NCBI GenBank assembly: GCA_023451735.1
Contig: JAEXYH010000015.1
Location: 62,001 to 126,000 of the forward strand
Origin: Pseudomonadota bacterium
Lineage (GTDB): Bacteria; Pseudomonadota; Alphaproteobacteria; Rhizobiales; Rhizobiaceae
Direction of reading: 5' to 3'
Length of the DNA: 64,000 nucleotides
Below, one piece after another: positions 26,445-34,097 of this stretch. The translations under genes were made by a program, and so were the position numbers. The notes under the pieces are model-generated. The model saw only the letters and a program-made list of their open reading frames with translations, had not been told where the DNA came from and made no database searches. How positions within the stretch are numbered: the first letter of the stretch is position 1; every line of letters starts with the position of its first letter.

Positions 26445-26459
26445 GTTCTTGATTTGTTC
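26445..26459 (-). promoter_or_regulatory. LexA (SOS) box upstream of imuA copy 2
   Basis: GTTC-TTGATTT-GTTC, an exact GTTC-N7-GTTC operator, 26 bases before the second imuA. Position and orientation match the box at the intact locus, so the promoter of the deleted operon remains SOS-responsive by sequence. Confidence 0.85.
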
Positions 26460-26686
26460 TAATGCGTTGGAGGAGTCAATGCCCTCTTCGCGCTGTCTGG
26501 TTGAGTCCAAGCGGTATGATCAGACGAACCGTTTGAGATGCCATGAGATTCCGTTCGAACATTATTTCGGTGCAACACGGTTTCTCGTATGGGGGCCGTT
26601 ATACGGTTTGCGATGTCGGCTCCAATGGCTAGGGCTTTGCCCGGCGAAGCGCATATACATTGCTGTTCAACTGAAGTGGGATACTG

Positions 26687-27235
26687 GTGCCGATACGTTT
26701 CCTAGACGCGCTGCAGAATTACAAAGCAAATCCTGACCCGCTCGCAGCGCTGGCCAATACTGTCGCACTCGTTATCGCGGGCAACCAGCCGTTCTATCCA
26801 TTGTATCTGCACGCCATTGTCGGCCATTCCGCTTGGCCAGCGTGGATCACGCTCATTACCATGCCCGTATTCGCGATCGTACCCGCACTCTCCCGGCGCA
26901 ATTCGCTGATGGGCCGCGCCCTGCTCCCGACCATAGGGACATTGAACGGCGTACTTGCCGTCAAACTGATCGGAACTGAAACCGGCGTCGAACTCTTCCT
27001 GTTGCCCTGCATCTTGCTGGCAGCGCTGCTGTTTAGGCCTGGCGAACGACACGTGATGCTTGCCGTATTGGCACTGCCGTTCGCCGCGTACTTGCTGCTT
27101 GATCCGGCCGTGACACCTCCGCTCGCGACTTTCAGCCCGGACGAATATCGGTCCATAATCTCGATGCACGGCTTCAGCGTGGCCTGCTTGTTCGCTCTGA
27201 TTGGCTTCAGCATCCAATCTGGCAAAAGTGCCTGA
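26687..27235 (+). CDS. integral membrane protein of unknown function
   Basis: 182 residues from a GTG at 26687. Five to six hydrophobic segments are visible (near residues 20-45, 50-70, 80-95, 100-120, 123-140 and 165-178) with short polar loops; no catalytic motif. It resembles the membrane-anchor half of sensor proteins but no output domain follows. It lies upstream of dinB copy 2 on the same strand with 20 bases between them, so co-transcription is plausible. Not recognised. Confidence 0.65.
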   Translation: MPIRFLDALQNYKANPDPLAALANTVALVIAGNQPFYPLYLHAIVGHSAWPAWITLITMPVFAIVPALSRRNSLMGRALLPTIGTLNGVLAVKLIGTETGVELFLLPCILLAALLFRPGERHVMLAVLALPFAAYLLLDPAVTPPLATFSPDEYRSIISMHGFSVACLFALIGFSIQSGKSA

Positions 27236-27255
27236 CTAAATCGAGTTCAGTCGGA

Positions 27256-28359
27256 ATGCCTGAAACCGATGACCATGATCAACGAATTGCGGCTCGCCCC
27301 CGCAAGATCATCCATGTCGATATGGACGCCTTCTACGCGTCCGTCGAGCAACGAGACAATCCAGAGCTTCGCGGCAAACCGGTCGCGGTCGGAGGTTCGC
27401 GTGAGCGCGGGGTCGTGGCCGCCGCAAGCTACGAGGCCCGCAAGTTCGGCGTTCGCTCGGCGATGCCGTCGGTCACCGCGAGGCGTCAGTGCCCGGACCT
27501 GATCTTCGTGAAACCGCGTTTCGAGGTTTACAAAGCGATCAGCCAGCAAATACGCGAGATTTTCGCCGAGCATACACCCGCCATCGAACCGCTATCACTG
27601 GACGAAGCGTATCTGGACGTGACGGAAAACCTGCAAGGCATTCCGCTGGCGCGCGACATTGCCCTCAAAATCCGTGCGGAGATCAAGCGACAGACTGGTC
27701 TCAACGCTTCGGCGGGGATTTCCTACAACAAGTTCCTCGCCAAGCTCGCCTCAGATTACCGCAAGCCGAACGGCCAATACGTCATCTCTCCAGAGATGGG
27801 TCCGGCTTTTGTCGAGAACTTGTCCGTCGGCAAATTCCACGGCATCGGTCCCGCGACCGCGACGAAGTTCAACGCGCTCGGCATCCGGACCGGGCTCGAC
27901 ATCCGCAATCAGACGCTGGCTTTCCTTGAAGCGCACTTTGGAAAGTCCGGCACTTATTATTACTGGATCTCGCGAGGCATCGACGAACGGCCCGTCCGCG
28001 CGAACCGGATTCGCAAGTCGGTCGGTGCCGAAAACACCTTCTTCGAGGACCTGACGGAGCTCGATGCCATGGTGGAGGCTTTGCAGCCTTTGATCGACAA
28101 AGTCTGGCGGCACTGCGAGACGACCGGCAATCGCGGGCGGACCGTGACACTCAAGGTGAAATTCGCCGATTTCGAAATCATGTCGCGGAGCAGATCCGTG
28201 GCGGCCCCCGTGGGAAGGCGTGAGGATCTTGAGCGGCTTTGCGTCGGCTTGCTCGAAGCCGCCATGCCGCTGCCCAAGGCCGTGCGACTCTTTGGTGTTT
28301 CGCTATCCTCGCTCCAGGCGGGGGCCGAAGCCGAGGATCAATTCGATCTTCCGATCTAA
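27256..28359 (+). CDS. dinB: DNA polymerase IV (DinB), copy 2
   Basis: 367 residues with intact Y-family motifs (VDMDAFYASVEQRDNPELRG near residue 20; SLDEAYLDVTENLQ near 115). Between the two copies most of the protein from RKIIH to the little-finger domain is the same, with scattered substitutions (for example EISQQ against AISQQ) and divergent termini; this copy ends DQFDLPI. No LexA box was found directly upstream. Together with imuA copy 2 and the FAN1-type gene it makes a second damage-tolerance locus. Confidence 0.95.
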   Translation: MPETDDHDQRIAARPRKIIHVDMDAFYASVEQRDNPELRGKPVAVGGSRERGVVAAASYEARKFGVRSAMPSVTARRQCPDLIFVKPRFEVYKAISQQIREIFAEHTPAIEPLSLDEAYLDVTENLQGIPLARDIALKIRAEIKRQTGLNASAGISYNKFLAKLASDYRKPNGQYVISPEMGPAFVENLSVGKFHGIGPATATKFNALGIRTGLDIRNQTLAFLEAHFGKSGTYYYWISRGIDERPVRANRIRKSVGAENTFFEDLTELDAMVEALQPLIDKVWRHCETTGNRGRTVTLKVKFADFEIMSRSRSVAAPVGRREDLERLCVGLLEAAMPLPKAVRLFGVSLSSLQAGAEAEDQFDLPI

Positions 28360-28670
28360 ACCCGGAACTAAGCGACTTTCCGTTTGCGTGGCGCTGTCAC
28401 AGACTTTGCTTTCGTTGTCTCCTGCTTGGCTTCGCCGTAGCAATCCTGGCCAACGATAATTCCATGTCCTTTGCTCCGCCGTGCTGACCATGTGCGCTAG
28501 TGTCACATGAGACCCGCTTACCAATTTGCCAATAGAACCTTCTCCCATTACCGCCCTGCCTACGCGTGTGAGTTCGCTTATTGGCGATGCGCTATTTCGG
28601 TAACAGTAGGTGACATACGGGTCACCTATGGTCCCTCAAGCCATAATGGCTTTGGAATTAGGGGACTGTA
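28360..28670. other. intergenic region, no gene seen
   Basis: 311 bases between dinB copy 2 and the porin gene. Only short open frames without protein-like features. The porin promoter and leader must lie at its right end; a TTAGGGGACTGTA stretch directly before the porin start supplies the ribosome site (AGGGGA). Confidence 0.5.
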
Positions 28671-29495
28671 ATGAAGAAAATTCTGCTAGGTTCAGTTGCT
28701 GCAATGGCGCTTGCCGGTCCGGCTTTTGCGGCCGACATGGCGCCGCGCATGTATACGAAAGCCGCACCGGTCGTTGCGCCGATTTACAACTGGTCAGGCT
28801 TCTACGCCGGCCTTCACGCGGGCTACACCTTCGGCGACCGTACCGGTGTTGAGACGACTGGCATTCTTGCCGGCAACATCGCCAACGTAGCCGCCGGAGC
28901 TCGTGCGCCCTTTGTCGGCGTCAATCGCGATGGATTTATCGGCGGCGGTCAGATGGGCTGGAACTGGCAGTCAAACAGCCCTTGGGTTTGGGGCTTTGAA
29001 ACTGACATCTCCTACACCGACATCAACTCCACCACGAACTTTGTGACGATCCTGCCGCCTGCTCTTGGTGGTGCAGCTCCGGCCGGCTCGCCGCTGAACA
29101 ACTCGCTATCATCCCGTATGGATTACTTTGGCACGGTGCGTGGCCGCTTGGGCTATTCCTGGGATCGTACCCTCGTCTACGCGACCGGCGGCTTCGCATA
29201 TGGCCGGGTCGAGAATGCTGCAGTCTTCAACAATGCAGCGAACGTCCCGCAGTTCGCTGGCTTTAGCCGCGACACCCGCACCGGCTACACTGTCGGCGGC
29301 GGCATCGAGCACGCATGGATGGGCAATTGGACCGTCAAAGCTGAGTATCTTTACTACGACCTCGGCCGCAATGACGTTACCGTTCCCGTCCTGCCTGGCG
29401 TGGCTGGCGCGGGCGGTTACGTTTCCAGCTTCAGAAACGATGGCCACATCGTTCGTGCTGGCTTGAACTACAAGTTCGGCGGCATGGGCTGGTAG
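28671..29495 (+). CDS. Omp25/Omp31-type outer-membrane beta-barrel protein
   Basis: 274 residues. A classical signal peptide (MKKILLGSVAAMALAGPAFA) is followed by the family hallmark YNWSGFYAGLHAGYTFG, then alternating strands with GYSWDRTLVYATGGFAYG and GGGIEHAWMGNWTVKAEYLY, and a C-terminus RAGLNYKFGGMGW ending in an aromatic residue, as needed for barrel insertion. Opacity-type small porins of this family are abundant in Rhizobiales outer membranes. A strong hairpin terminator follows, consistent with a single-gene unit. Confidence 0.93.
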   Translation: MKKILLGSVAAMALAGPAFAADMAPRMYTKAAPVVAPIYNWSGFYAGLHAGYTFGDRTGVETTGILAGNIANVAAGARAPFVGVNRDGFIGGGQMGWNWQSNSPWVWGFETDISYTDINSTTNFVTILPPALGGAAPAGSPLNNSLSSRMDYFGTVRGRLGYSWDRTLVYATGGFAYGRVENAAVFNNAANVPQFAGFSRDTRTGYTVGGGIEHAWMGNWTVKAEYLYYDLGRNDVTVPVLPGVAGAGGYVSSFRNDGHIVRAGLNYKFGGMGW

Positions 29496-29519
29496 AGTTA
29501 GGTCACGGTAGCAACGACG

Positions 29520-29543
29520 GAGCCCGGCCCTACGGCCGGGCTC
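29520..29543 (+). terminator. rho-independent terminator after the porin gene
   Basis: GAGCCCGGCC and GGCCGGGCTC form a 10-bp GC-rich stem with a four-base loop, followed by TTGCTT, 25 bases after the porin stop. Confidence 0.85.
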
Positions 29544-29853
29544 TTGCTTCAGACTAGCGCCGACGTAGCCGGGCGAACGCCCTCGGCGGGAACGAGCCCG
29601 CCATTCCGACAGAACGTCACCTTCAGCAAAAGTTCACTAATCGACGCCGATCGGCTTAGATGCCTAGAGCGTCGGAGCTGAAGCGGCACCTGCATTAGTG
29701 AACCTGACTGGAGCTCACCTAAGCCCTTTGCAGCGGATTCTCAAAATTTGGATGCGATGCGTACGGAACCGAACAGACCGGGCGGGTCAATTGACCCAAA
29801 CTGTTGACCAGTTCGGACGATGATTGCAAAGCAGTTGCGTGAGGGTGAGCAGG
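29544..29853. other. intergenic region, no gene seen
   Basis: 310 bases between the porin terminator and the next small gene. No open frame with protein-like features, no RNA gene and no clear promoter were recognised. Confidence 0.5.
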
Positions 29854-30165
29854 ATGGGGCAGTATCTGGAAGAGCGCATCATATTCGCAGAGCGATTTCA
29901 GGCTCGTACGTTTGACTTCCGCGGCAGAGTGTCATTCGCCCGATATGACGAATGCGAATTTGTGAAATGCACAATCCTGATCGACGACGAGACTGAGAAT
30001 CTTGCTTTCACCCACTGCTCGTTCGAAGACTGCAACATCTCCGAGCTCCGTCCGAATGAAGATAAGGCCTTATTGGCCAATGAAAACGTCTTTAAGCTCC
30101 CGATCGCAGACCGCAAAGCCGACCTCGACAGACGCCTGACAATGGCTTTGTCCGCAAAAACTTAG
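29854..30165 (+). CDS. small hypothetical protein, pentapeptide-like centre
   Basis: 103 residues if read from the ATG at 29854 (MGQYLEERIIFAERF); the frame is open ten codons upstream. The middle (FRGRVSFARYDECEFVKCTI, then LAFTHCSFEDCNISEL) has the A/C-x-F-x spacing of pentapeptide-repeat proteins, but over only about two coils. The rest is polar and helical. Function unknown. Confidence 0.6.
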   Translation: MGQYLEERIIFAERFQARTFDFRGRVSFARYDECEFVKCTILIDDETENLAFTHCSFEDCNISELRPNEDKALLANENVFKLPIADRKADLDRRLTMALSAKT

Positions 30166-30388
30166 TCGAGCTTGAAGCCAGATTATGTGACCTGCGCTCC
30201 CACATGTTTTCAGAACCACTGAACCTTTTGAATGGTTGAGCGTCCTCATCAACGTGGGTGGTCCCCCAAGCGCCCACGCCCCAACCAGAGAGCCCCGTTT
30301 CCCCCGGCGGGGCATTCGTTTGCCTGCACTGCCTTATCACTGCCAGCGACGGACACCGCAGTATCGCAAGATTTCCAGATACCGACCT

Positions 30389-30413
30389 GGAACGAAATTC
30401 GCACTACCGAGTT
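30389..30413 (+). promoter_or_regulatory. EcfG-type promoter upstream of glgA
   Basis: GGAAC-N16-AGTT matches the alphaproteobacterial general-stress sigma factor consensus GGAAC-N16-CGTT in all but one base. It ends 75 bases before glgA and 43 before a possible leader peptide. Confidence 0.6.
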
Positions 30414-30455
30414 TCTGCGGTGCCGCGCCTTGCTCCTAGGCGTTTGGGGGCTTCA

Positions 30456-30491
30456 ATGAACATCACTACTGCGACGGATCACTCACGATGA
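30456..30491 (+). CDS. possible 11-residue leader peptide overlapping glgA
   Basis: ATG at 30456 opens an 11-codon frame (MNITTATDHSR) whose TGA overlaps the glgA ATG. Such an overlap could couple translation. It has no aromatic or branched-chain run typical of attenuators, so it may be chance. Confidence 0.25.
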   Translation: MNITTATDHSR

Positions 30492-31897
30492 GGATCCTCT
30501 TCGCGACTCCGGAAACGTCCGACTTCGTGCAGGTCGGCGGTCTAGCCGCCGTGTCCGCGGCCTTGCCGCGCGCTCTTCTACCTCTCGCCGATATCCGAAT
30601 CATCGTGCCCGGCTACGCTCAGGTATTGCAGAGCATCTCTGACCTGATGGTCGTCGGGCGCTCGCCAGCCCATGCCGGCCTCCCCGCGTTCAAGGTCGGA
30701 CAGGGCCGCGCTCCTGACGGTATGCCTTATTACGTGGTGATGTGCCCGGAACTGTTCGAACGTCCCGGCTCGCCCTATGGTGACCAACGGGGCATTGACT
30801 GGCAGGACAACGACGTCCGCTTCGCAACATTTTCCTATGCCGCGGCTCAGGTTGCTCTGGGCGCGATCGATAAAGAATGGTCGGCGGACCTCGTGCATGC
30901 CAATGACTGGCAGTCCGCGCTGATCCCCGCTTATCTGGAATGGTCGCAACGACCGCTACCCAGCGTGTTCACGATTCACAACCTGGCGTATCAGGGCGTG
31001 TTCTCCCGCGATGCCCTTCCCCGGCTGGGGATTCCCTCTGAGGCCTTCCACATTGACGGCGTAGAATACTATGACCGCGTTTCCTTTATGAAGGCCGGTC
31101 TTGTGTATTCTTCGCACCTCACAACGGTAAGCCAGACCTACGCTGCCGAAATCACGACCGCCGAGTTCGGCTGCGGCCTAGAAGGCGTGCTTCGCAAGCG
31201 CGCCGACCGCAACGAACTGTCCGGTATTTTGAACGGCATCGATGAGAGCTGGGACCCGAGGTCATGCACCTCATTAACCCGAAACTTCGACGCCGGTGAC
31301 TGGCGCAAGCGCTCCCAGAACGCACGGGAGATCCGGCGTCAATTCGGACTGGCCGTTTCTCGCGGTCCGCTGTTTGCTCTGGTCGCTCGTTTGGTCCACC
31401 AAAAAGGTGTCGATCTCGTCATTCAAAATGCCAAAGCCATCGTCGATGCAGGCGGCCAGATCATTGTGACCGGTAAAGGCGAAGAGCGCTTCGAGCAGGC
31501 ATTGCGGCAGGTCCAAATCGATCATCCGGGCGCCGTTGCAGTGAAGATCGGCTTTGAGGATGAAGAAGCCCGGCGCATATTCGCCGGAAGCGACTTCACG
31601 CTCATGCCGTCACGGTTCGAACCTTGCGGCCTCAGCCAGATGTACGCCCAGCGTTTCGGCTCTCTGCCGATTGGCCACCGCACAGGCGGCCTGGCCGAAA
31701 CCATCCTTGATGGCCAGACCGGATTTCTCTTCGACCGACCATCTTCCGATGGACTGCTCGGCAGCCTCTGCCGCGCTTTCTCGACCTTTGGTGCGCGCGA
31801 TCGACTGGATCGGATGCGCCGGGCAGCCATGGGCCAGGCCTTCAGCTGGTCGAGCTCGGCGAAGGCCTATGCTTCGCTTTATCAATCCGCCATTTAG
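30488..31897 (+). CDS. glgA: glycogen synthase, GT5 family
   Basis: 469 residues, the usual length of bacterial GlgA, which transfers glucose from ADP-glucose to growing glycogen. The N-terminal Rossmann domain (MRILFATPE...; VHANDWQSALIPAYLEW; VFTIHNLAYQGVF) and the C-terminal one (LVARLVHQKGVDL; MPSRFEPCGLSQMYAQRFG; RTGGLAETI) are complete. The ADP-glucose motif KTGGL of E. coli (Lys15) is QVGGL here at residues 15-19, so the conserved Lys is Gln. This may mark a GlgA subgroup with changed donor handling. No other glycogen genes are adjacent. An EcfG-type promoter lies upstream, tying glycogen storage to stress. Confidence 0.92.
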   Translation: MRILFATPETSDFVQVGGLAAVSAALPRALLPLADIRIIVPGYAQVLQSISDLMVVGRSPAHAGLPAFKVGQGRAPDGMPYYVVMCPELFERPGSPYGDQRGIDWQDNDVRFATFSYAAAQVALGAIDKEWSADLVHANDWQSALIPAYLEWSQRPLPSVFTIHNLAYQGVFSRDALPRLGIPSEAFHIDGVEYYDRVSFMKAGLVYSSHLTTVSQTYAAEITTAEFGCGLEGVLRKRADRNELSGILNGIDESWDPRSCTSLTRNFDAGDWRKRSQNAREIRRQFGLAVSRGPLFALVARLVHQKGVDLVIQNAKAIVDAGGQIIVTGKGEERFEQALRQVQIDHPGAVAVKIGFEDEEARRIFAGSDFTLMPSRFEPCGLSQMYAQRFGSLPIGHRTGGLAETILDGQTGFLFDRPSSDGLLGSLCRAFSTFGARDRLDRMRRAAMGQAFSWSSSAKAYASLYQSAI

Positions 31898-32013
31898 CAA
31901 CGGATGAGCGGGTCGGCTCGGCCACGATGTGACGTTGTTTGGGGGTGGAAAAGCGATCACGAGCGTAGAGGTCGTGATGACATCGCCGGCACGCCTCCGG
32001 GAAGGATGCTCAC

Positions 32014-32544
32014 TTGATCGATTGGCAAGCCATCTTCGTGCCCCAGAACTCCTTGCACGAGGTCATTCTACGCGGCACGCTCATCTACTTCCTGTTGTTC
32101 TTCGTGCTTCGTTTCTTCCTGAACAGGCAAGCCGGGGCGATCGGTATACCCGATATTCTCGTGGTTGTTCTCGTCGTGGAATCGACGACCGATGCGTTGG
32201 GTGAAAACAAATCCGTCACCGAGGCAGCTTTCCTCATCTTGACGGTGATGTTTTGGAGCTACGGGCTGCAATGGCTCGCATACCGCTTTCCCCGCCTTGA
32301 AGTCCTGCTGACATCGTCGAAAGTCAAATTGATCGAAAACGGCAGGATGCTGCGCAAAAACATGCGAAGAGAGCTGGTTACCGAAGAGGAGCTTCGCGCC
32401 CTGCTACGCACTCAGGGTGTGGATAAACTCGACGAAGTCAAGCTGGCCTGCCTGGAAAGCAGCGGCGATATCAGCGTGGTGACCTACGCGTCCGACGCTT
32501 CTCAGAACGGCCATTCCAATAAAGCGAAAGAGGCCGGCCTTTAG
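32014..32544 (+). CDS. DUF421 (YetF-type) membrane protein
   Basis: 176 residues read from a TTG at 32014 preceded by GGAAGG. Three membrane helices (around residues 18-35, 45-60 and 68-85) are followed by a soluble DUF421 domain with the usual KVKLIENGRMLRKNMRRELVTEEELRALLR and a VKLACLESSGDISV segment. YetF-like proteins of this kind are frequent among stress genes; the molecular role is unknown. Alone on the plus strand between glgA and the Crp/Fnr gene. Confidence 0.85.
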   Translation: MIDWQAIFVPQNSLHEVILRGTLIYFLLFFVLRFFLNRQAGAIGIPDILVVVLVVESTTDALGENKSVTEAAFLILTVMFWSYGLQWLAYRFPRLEVLLTSSKVKLIENGRMLRKNMRRELVTEEELRALLRTQGVDKLDEVKLACLESSGDISVVTYASDASQNGHSNKAKEAGL

Positions 32545-32560
32545 CCAGTACCGACTTCAG

Positions 32561-33265
32561 CTAGTCATCATTGAACTTTGCCTGAAACAATCGGTCGTAG
32601 TGCGACGCAATCTCTATATGGCATCCACACGACAGCTCATGGACCTTATTGCCGTCTACAATTGAGATATCGCCGCGACGATAGTCGATGGCACCTACTC
32701 TCTGCAGCAGAAGGGCGGCATCGGTCACGGTTGTCCGTCGGACGCCGAGCATCTGAGCAAGCGCATTCTGTGTGAGACTTATCTCATTCCCAACATATCT
32801 GCGCACGCGCAAAAGCCATGCGCTGAGGCGTTCCGGAGCTTCATACAACGCGCTGCACGCGGCAGTTTGTTGGACCTGGGCGAGGAAGAACTGATCGTAG
32901 GCCAAAGCCCGTTTCCGGAATTCGGGAATCTGTAAAAGCAGGTCTCTCAAGCGAGACATGGATAGTGCGAAGGCCACACCACCAGCCATCACGCTTACCC
33001 CGTAGAGGCACACACGGTCATCAAGTGACATGCCTGTACCCAACACGCCGTCGGATCCGATCAGGCCCGTGCAAAACGTCACTCCACCGTTTATTTCCAG
33101 ATCCACAGACAACACGCAATCAATCGGGAAGTAAGCTATTTCGAGCTTGGAATGAGGTCGTGCCAAAGCCGCTCCTCGCTCCAGTCTCACGACCGTTAGA
33201 TGCTGCTCGATCGAACGACGCGCCTTTGTGGGCAAAGCCGACAGAAATTCGCTACCTGAGGCCAT
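32561..33265 (-). CDS. Crp/Fnr-family transcriptional regulator
   Basis: 234 residues. The N-terminal cyclic-nucleotide-binding-like beta roll is recognisable (VVRLERGAAL; YFPIDCVLSVDLEINGG) though no cAMP-binding Arg-Ser pair stands out. After the long dimer helix comes a winged helix-turn-helix (SLTQNALAQMLGVRRTTVTDA). No N-terminal Cys cluster for a Fe-S centre is present, so it is not a classical FNR. It is of the type often multiplied in Bradyrhizobium. A GGACC-N16-CGTT sequence upstream is one base off the EcfG consensus. Confidence 0.88.
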   Translation of the reverse strand: MASGSEFLSALPTKARRSIEQHLTVVRLERGAALARPHSKLEIAYFPIDCVLSVDLEINGGVTFCTGLIGSDGVLGTGMSLDDRVCLYGVSVMAGGVAFALSMSRLRDLLLQIPEFRKRALAYDQFFLAQVQQTAACSALYEAPERLSAWLLRVRRYVGNEISLTQNALAQMLGVRRTTVTDAALLLQRVGAIDYRRGDISIVDGNKVHELSCGCHIEIASHYDRLFQAKFNDD

Positions 33266-33341
33266 CCGTCACCCTTGTTGCTCTACCAGCAACGCGATGA
33301 TCGATGCATAGGTCCCGGTTATGCCATGTAGAGGTGGTGAA

Positions 33342-33563
33342 TCACTTTAGTTTCCGGCGACGGAGAAACTTGTCTGCCTCGACGGCGCCTTCCTCGGTGA
33401 GGCCGAACGTCAGTGCTGATCCCTGCCGTGCGAGCTTTGCCCACCCAAGATCTTCGAGACGCCGATGCGATCGCATGTCGAGGTCATCACGTATGGAAAT
33501 CATCCCCCCAGCAAGGGCGACGGCGAGCAAAAGCTGGATATCTTCTTCTTCTGGACGAGGCAT
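33342..33563 (-). CDS. small hypothetical protein, winged-helix-like
   Basis: 73 residues starting MPRPEEEDIQLLLAVALAGG. The pattern of helices ending in RLEDLGWAKLARQGSALTFGLTE minus its last residues recalls the recognition helix and wing of a small winged helix (compare the product at 42046-42240). No family recognised. An AGACT/AGTCT inverted repeat lies just upstream (around 33576-33596). Confidence 0.55.
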   Translation of the reverse strand: MPRPEEEDIQLLLAVALAGGMISIRDDLDMRSHRRLEDLGWAKLARQGSALTFGLTEEGAVEADKFLRRRKLK

Positions 33564-33732
33564 CTGTAGGGGAAATTGAGACTCAGAATTGCAGTCTCTG
33601 ACTCAATAAATCAAAGCAAAACGCGCCGTCGGTCCGATACCCGACAATGTGAGAGAATCTGGGCGAGCACTTTGCGGTGGGGTCAGCGCATTGCGAAAGA
33701 CGCTTCTTGAGGCCTGCGGAGAAATCGCATGT

Positions 33733-33912
33733 TCAGATCGTGGCGGTCTCATCGCCAACAAGCGACTCGCCGTTGTCGGCGGCAGCCTCCGTGTCCCGCA
33801 GAAGCCGAACGAGATCGGACAAATCCGACCGATCGATCAGGGCAGCAAGCGCGGCTTGCGGCTCCCCTGCGACTGGCGACGAACTAAACTTCTCGAAAAT
33901 CCAATCAAGCAT
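33733..33912 (-). CDS. very small hypothetical protein
   Basis: 59 residues from ATG at 33912 (MLDWIFEKFSSSPVAGEPQA). Acidic, helical and not recognised; the open frame continues 39 codons upstream without protein-like character. It lies between the 33.3-kb gene and the first hybrid kinase, all on the minus strand. Confidence 0.45.
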   Translation of the reverse strand: MLDWIFEKFSSSPVAGEPQAALAALIDRSDLSDLVRLLRDTEAAADNGESLVGDETATI

Positions 33913-34097
33913 CGTGTCCACCCTGCGGGGATATAAGCGCAACGGGACGAAACGTTCCGAACATAGGTCGCCATATCGGGTGATCCGATCCACGCCGTGA
34001 TCCGTCGGCCGACTGCCCTTGATGCGCACCCACGCCTATGCGGCGCAGGACAATTCCTAACGTCGTGAAAGTCGCTGGGCTTTCTGCCGATGCGCCT

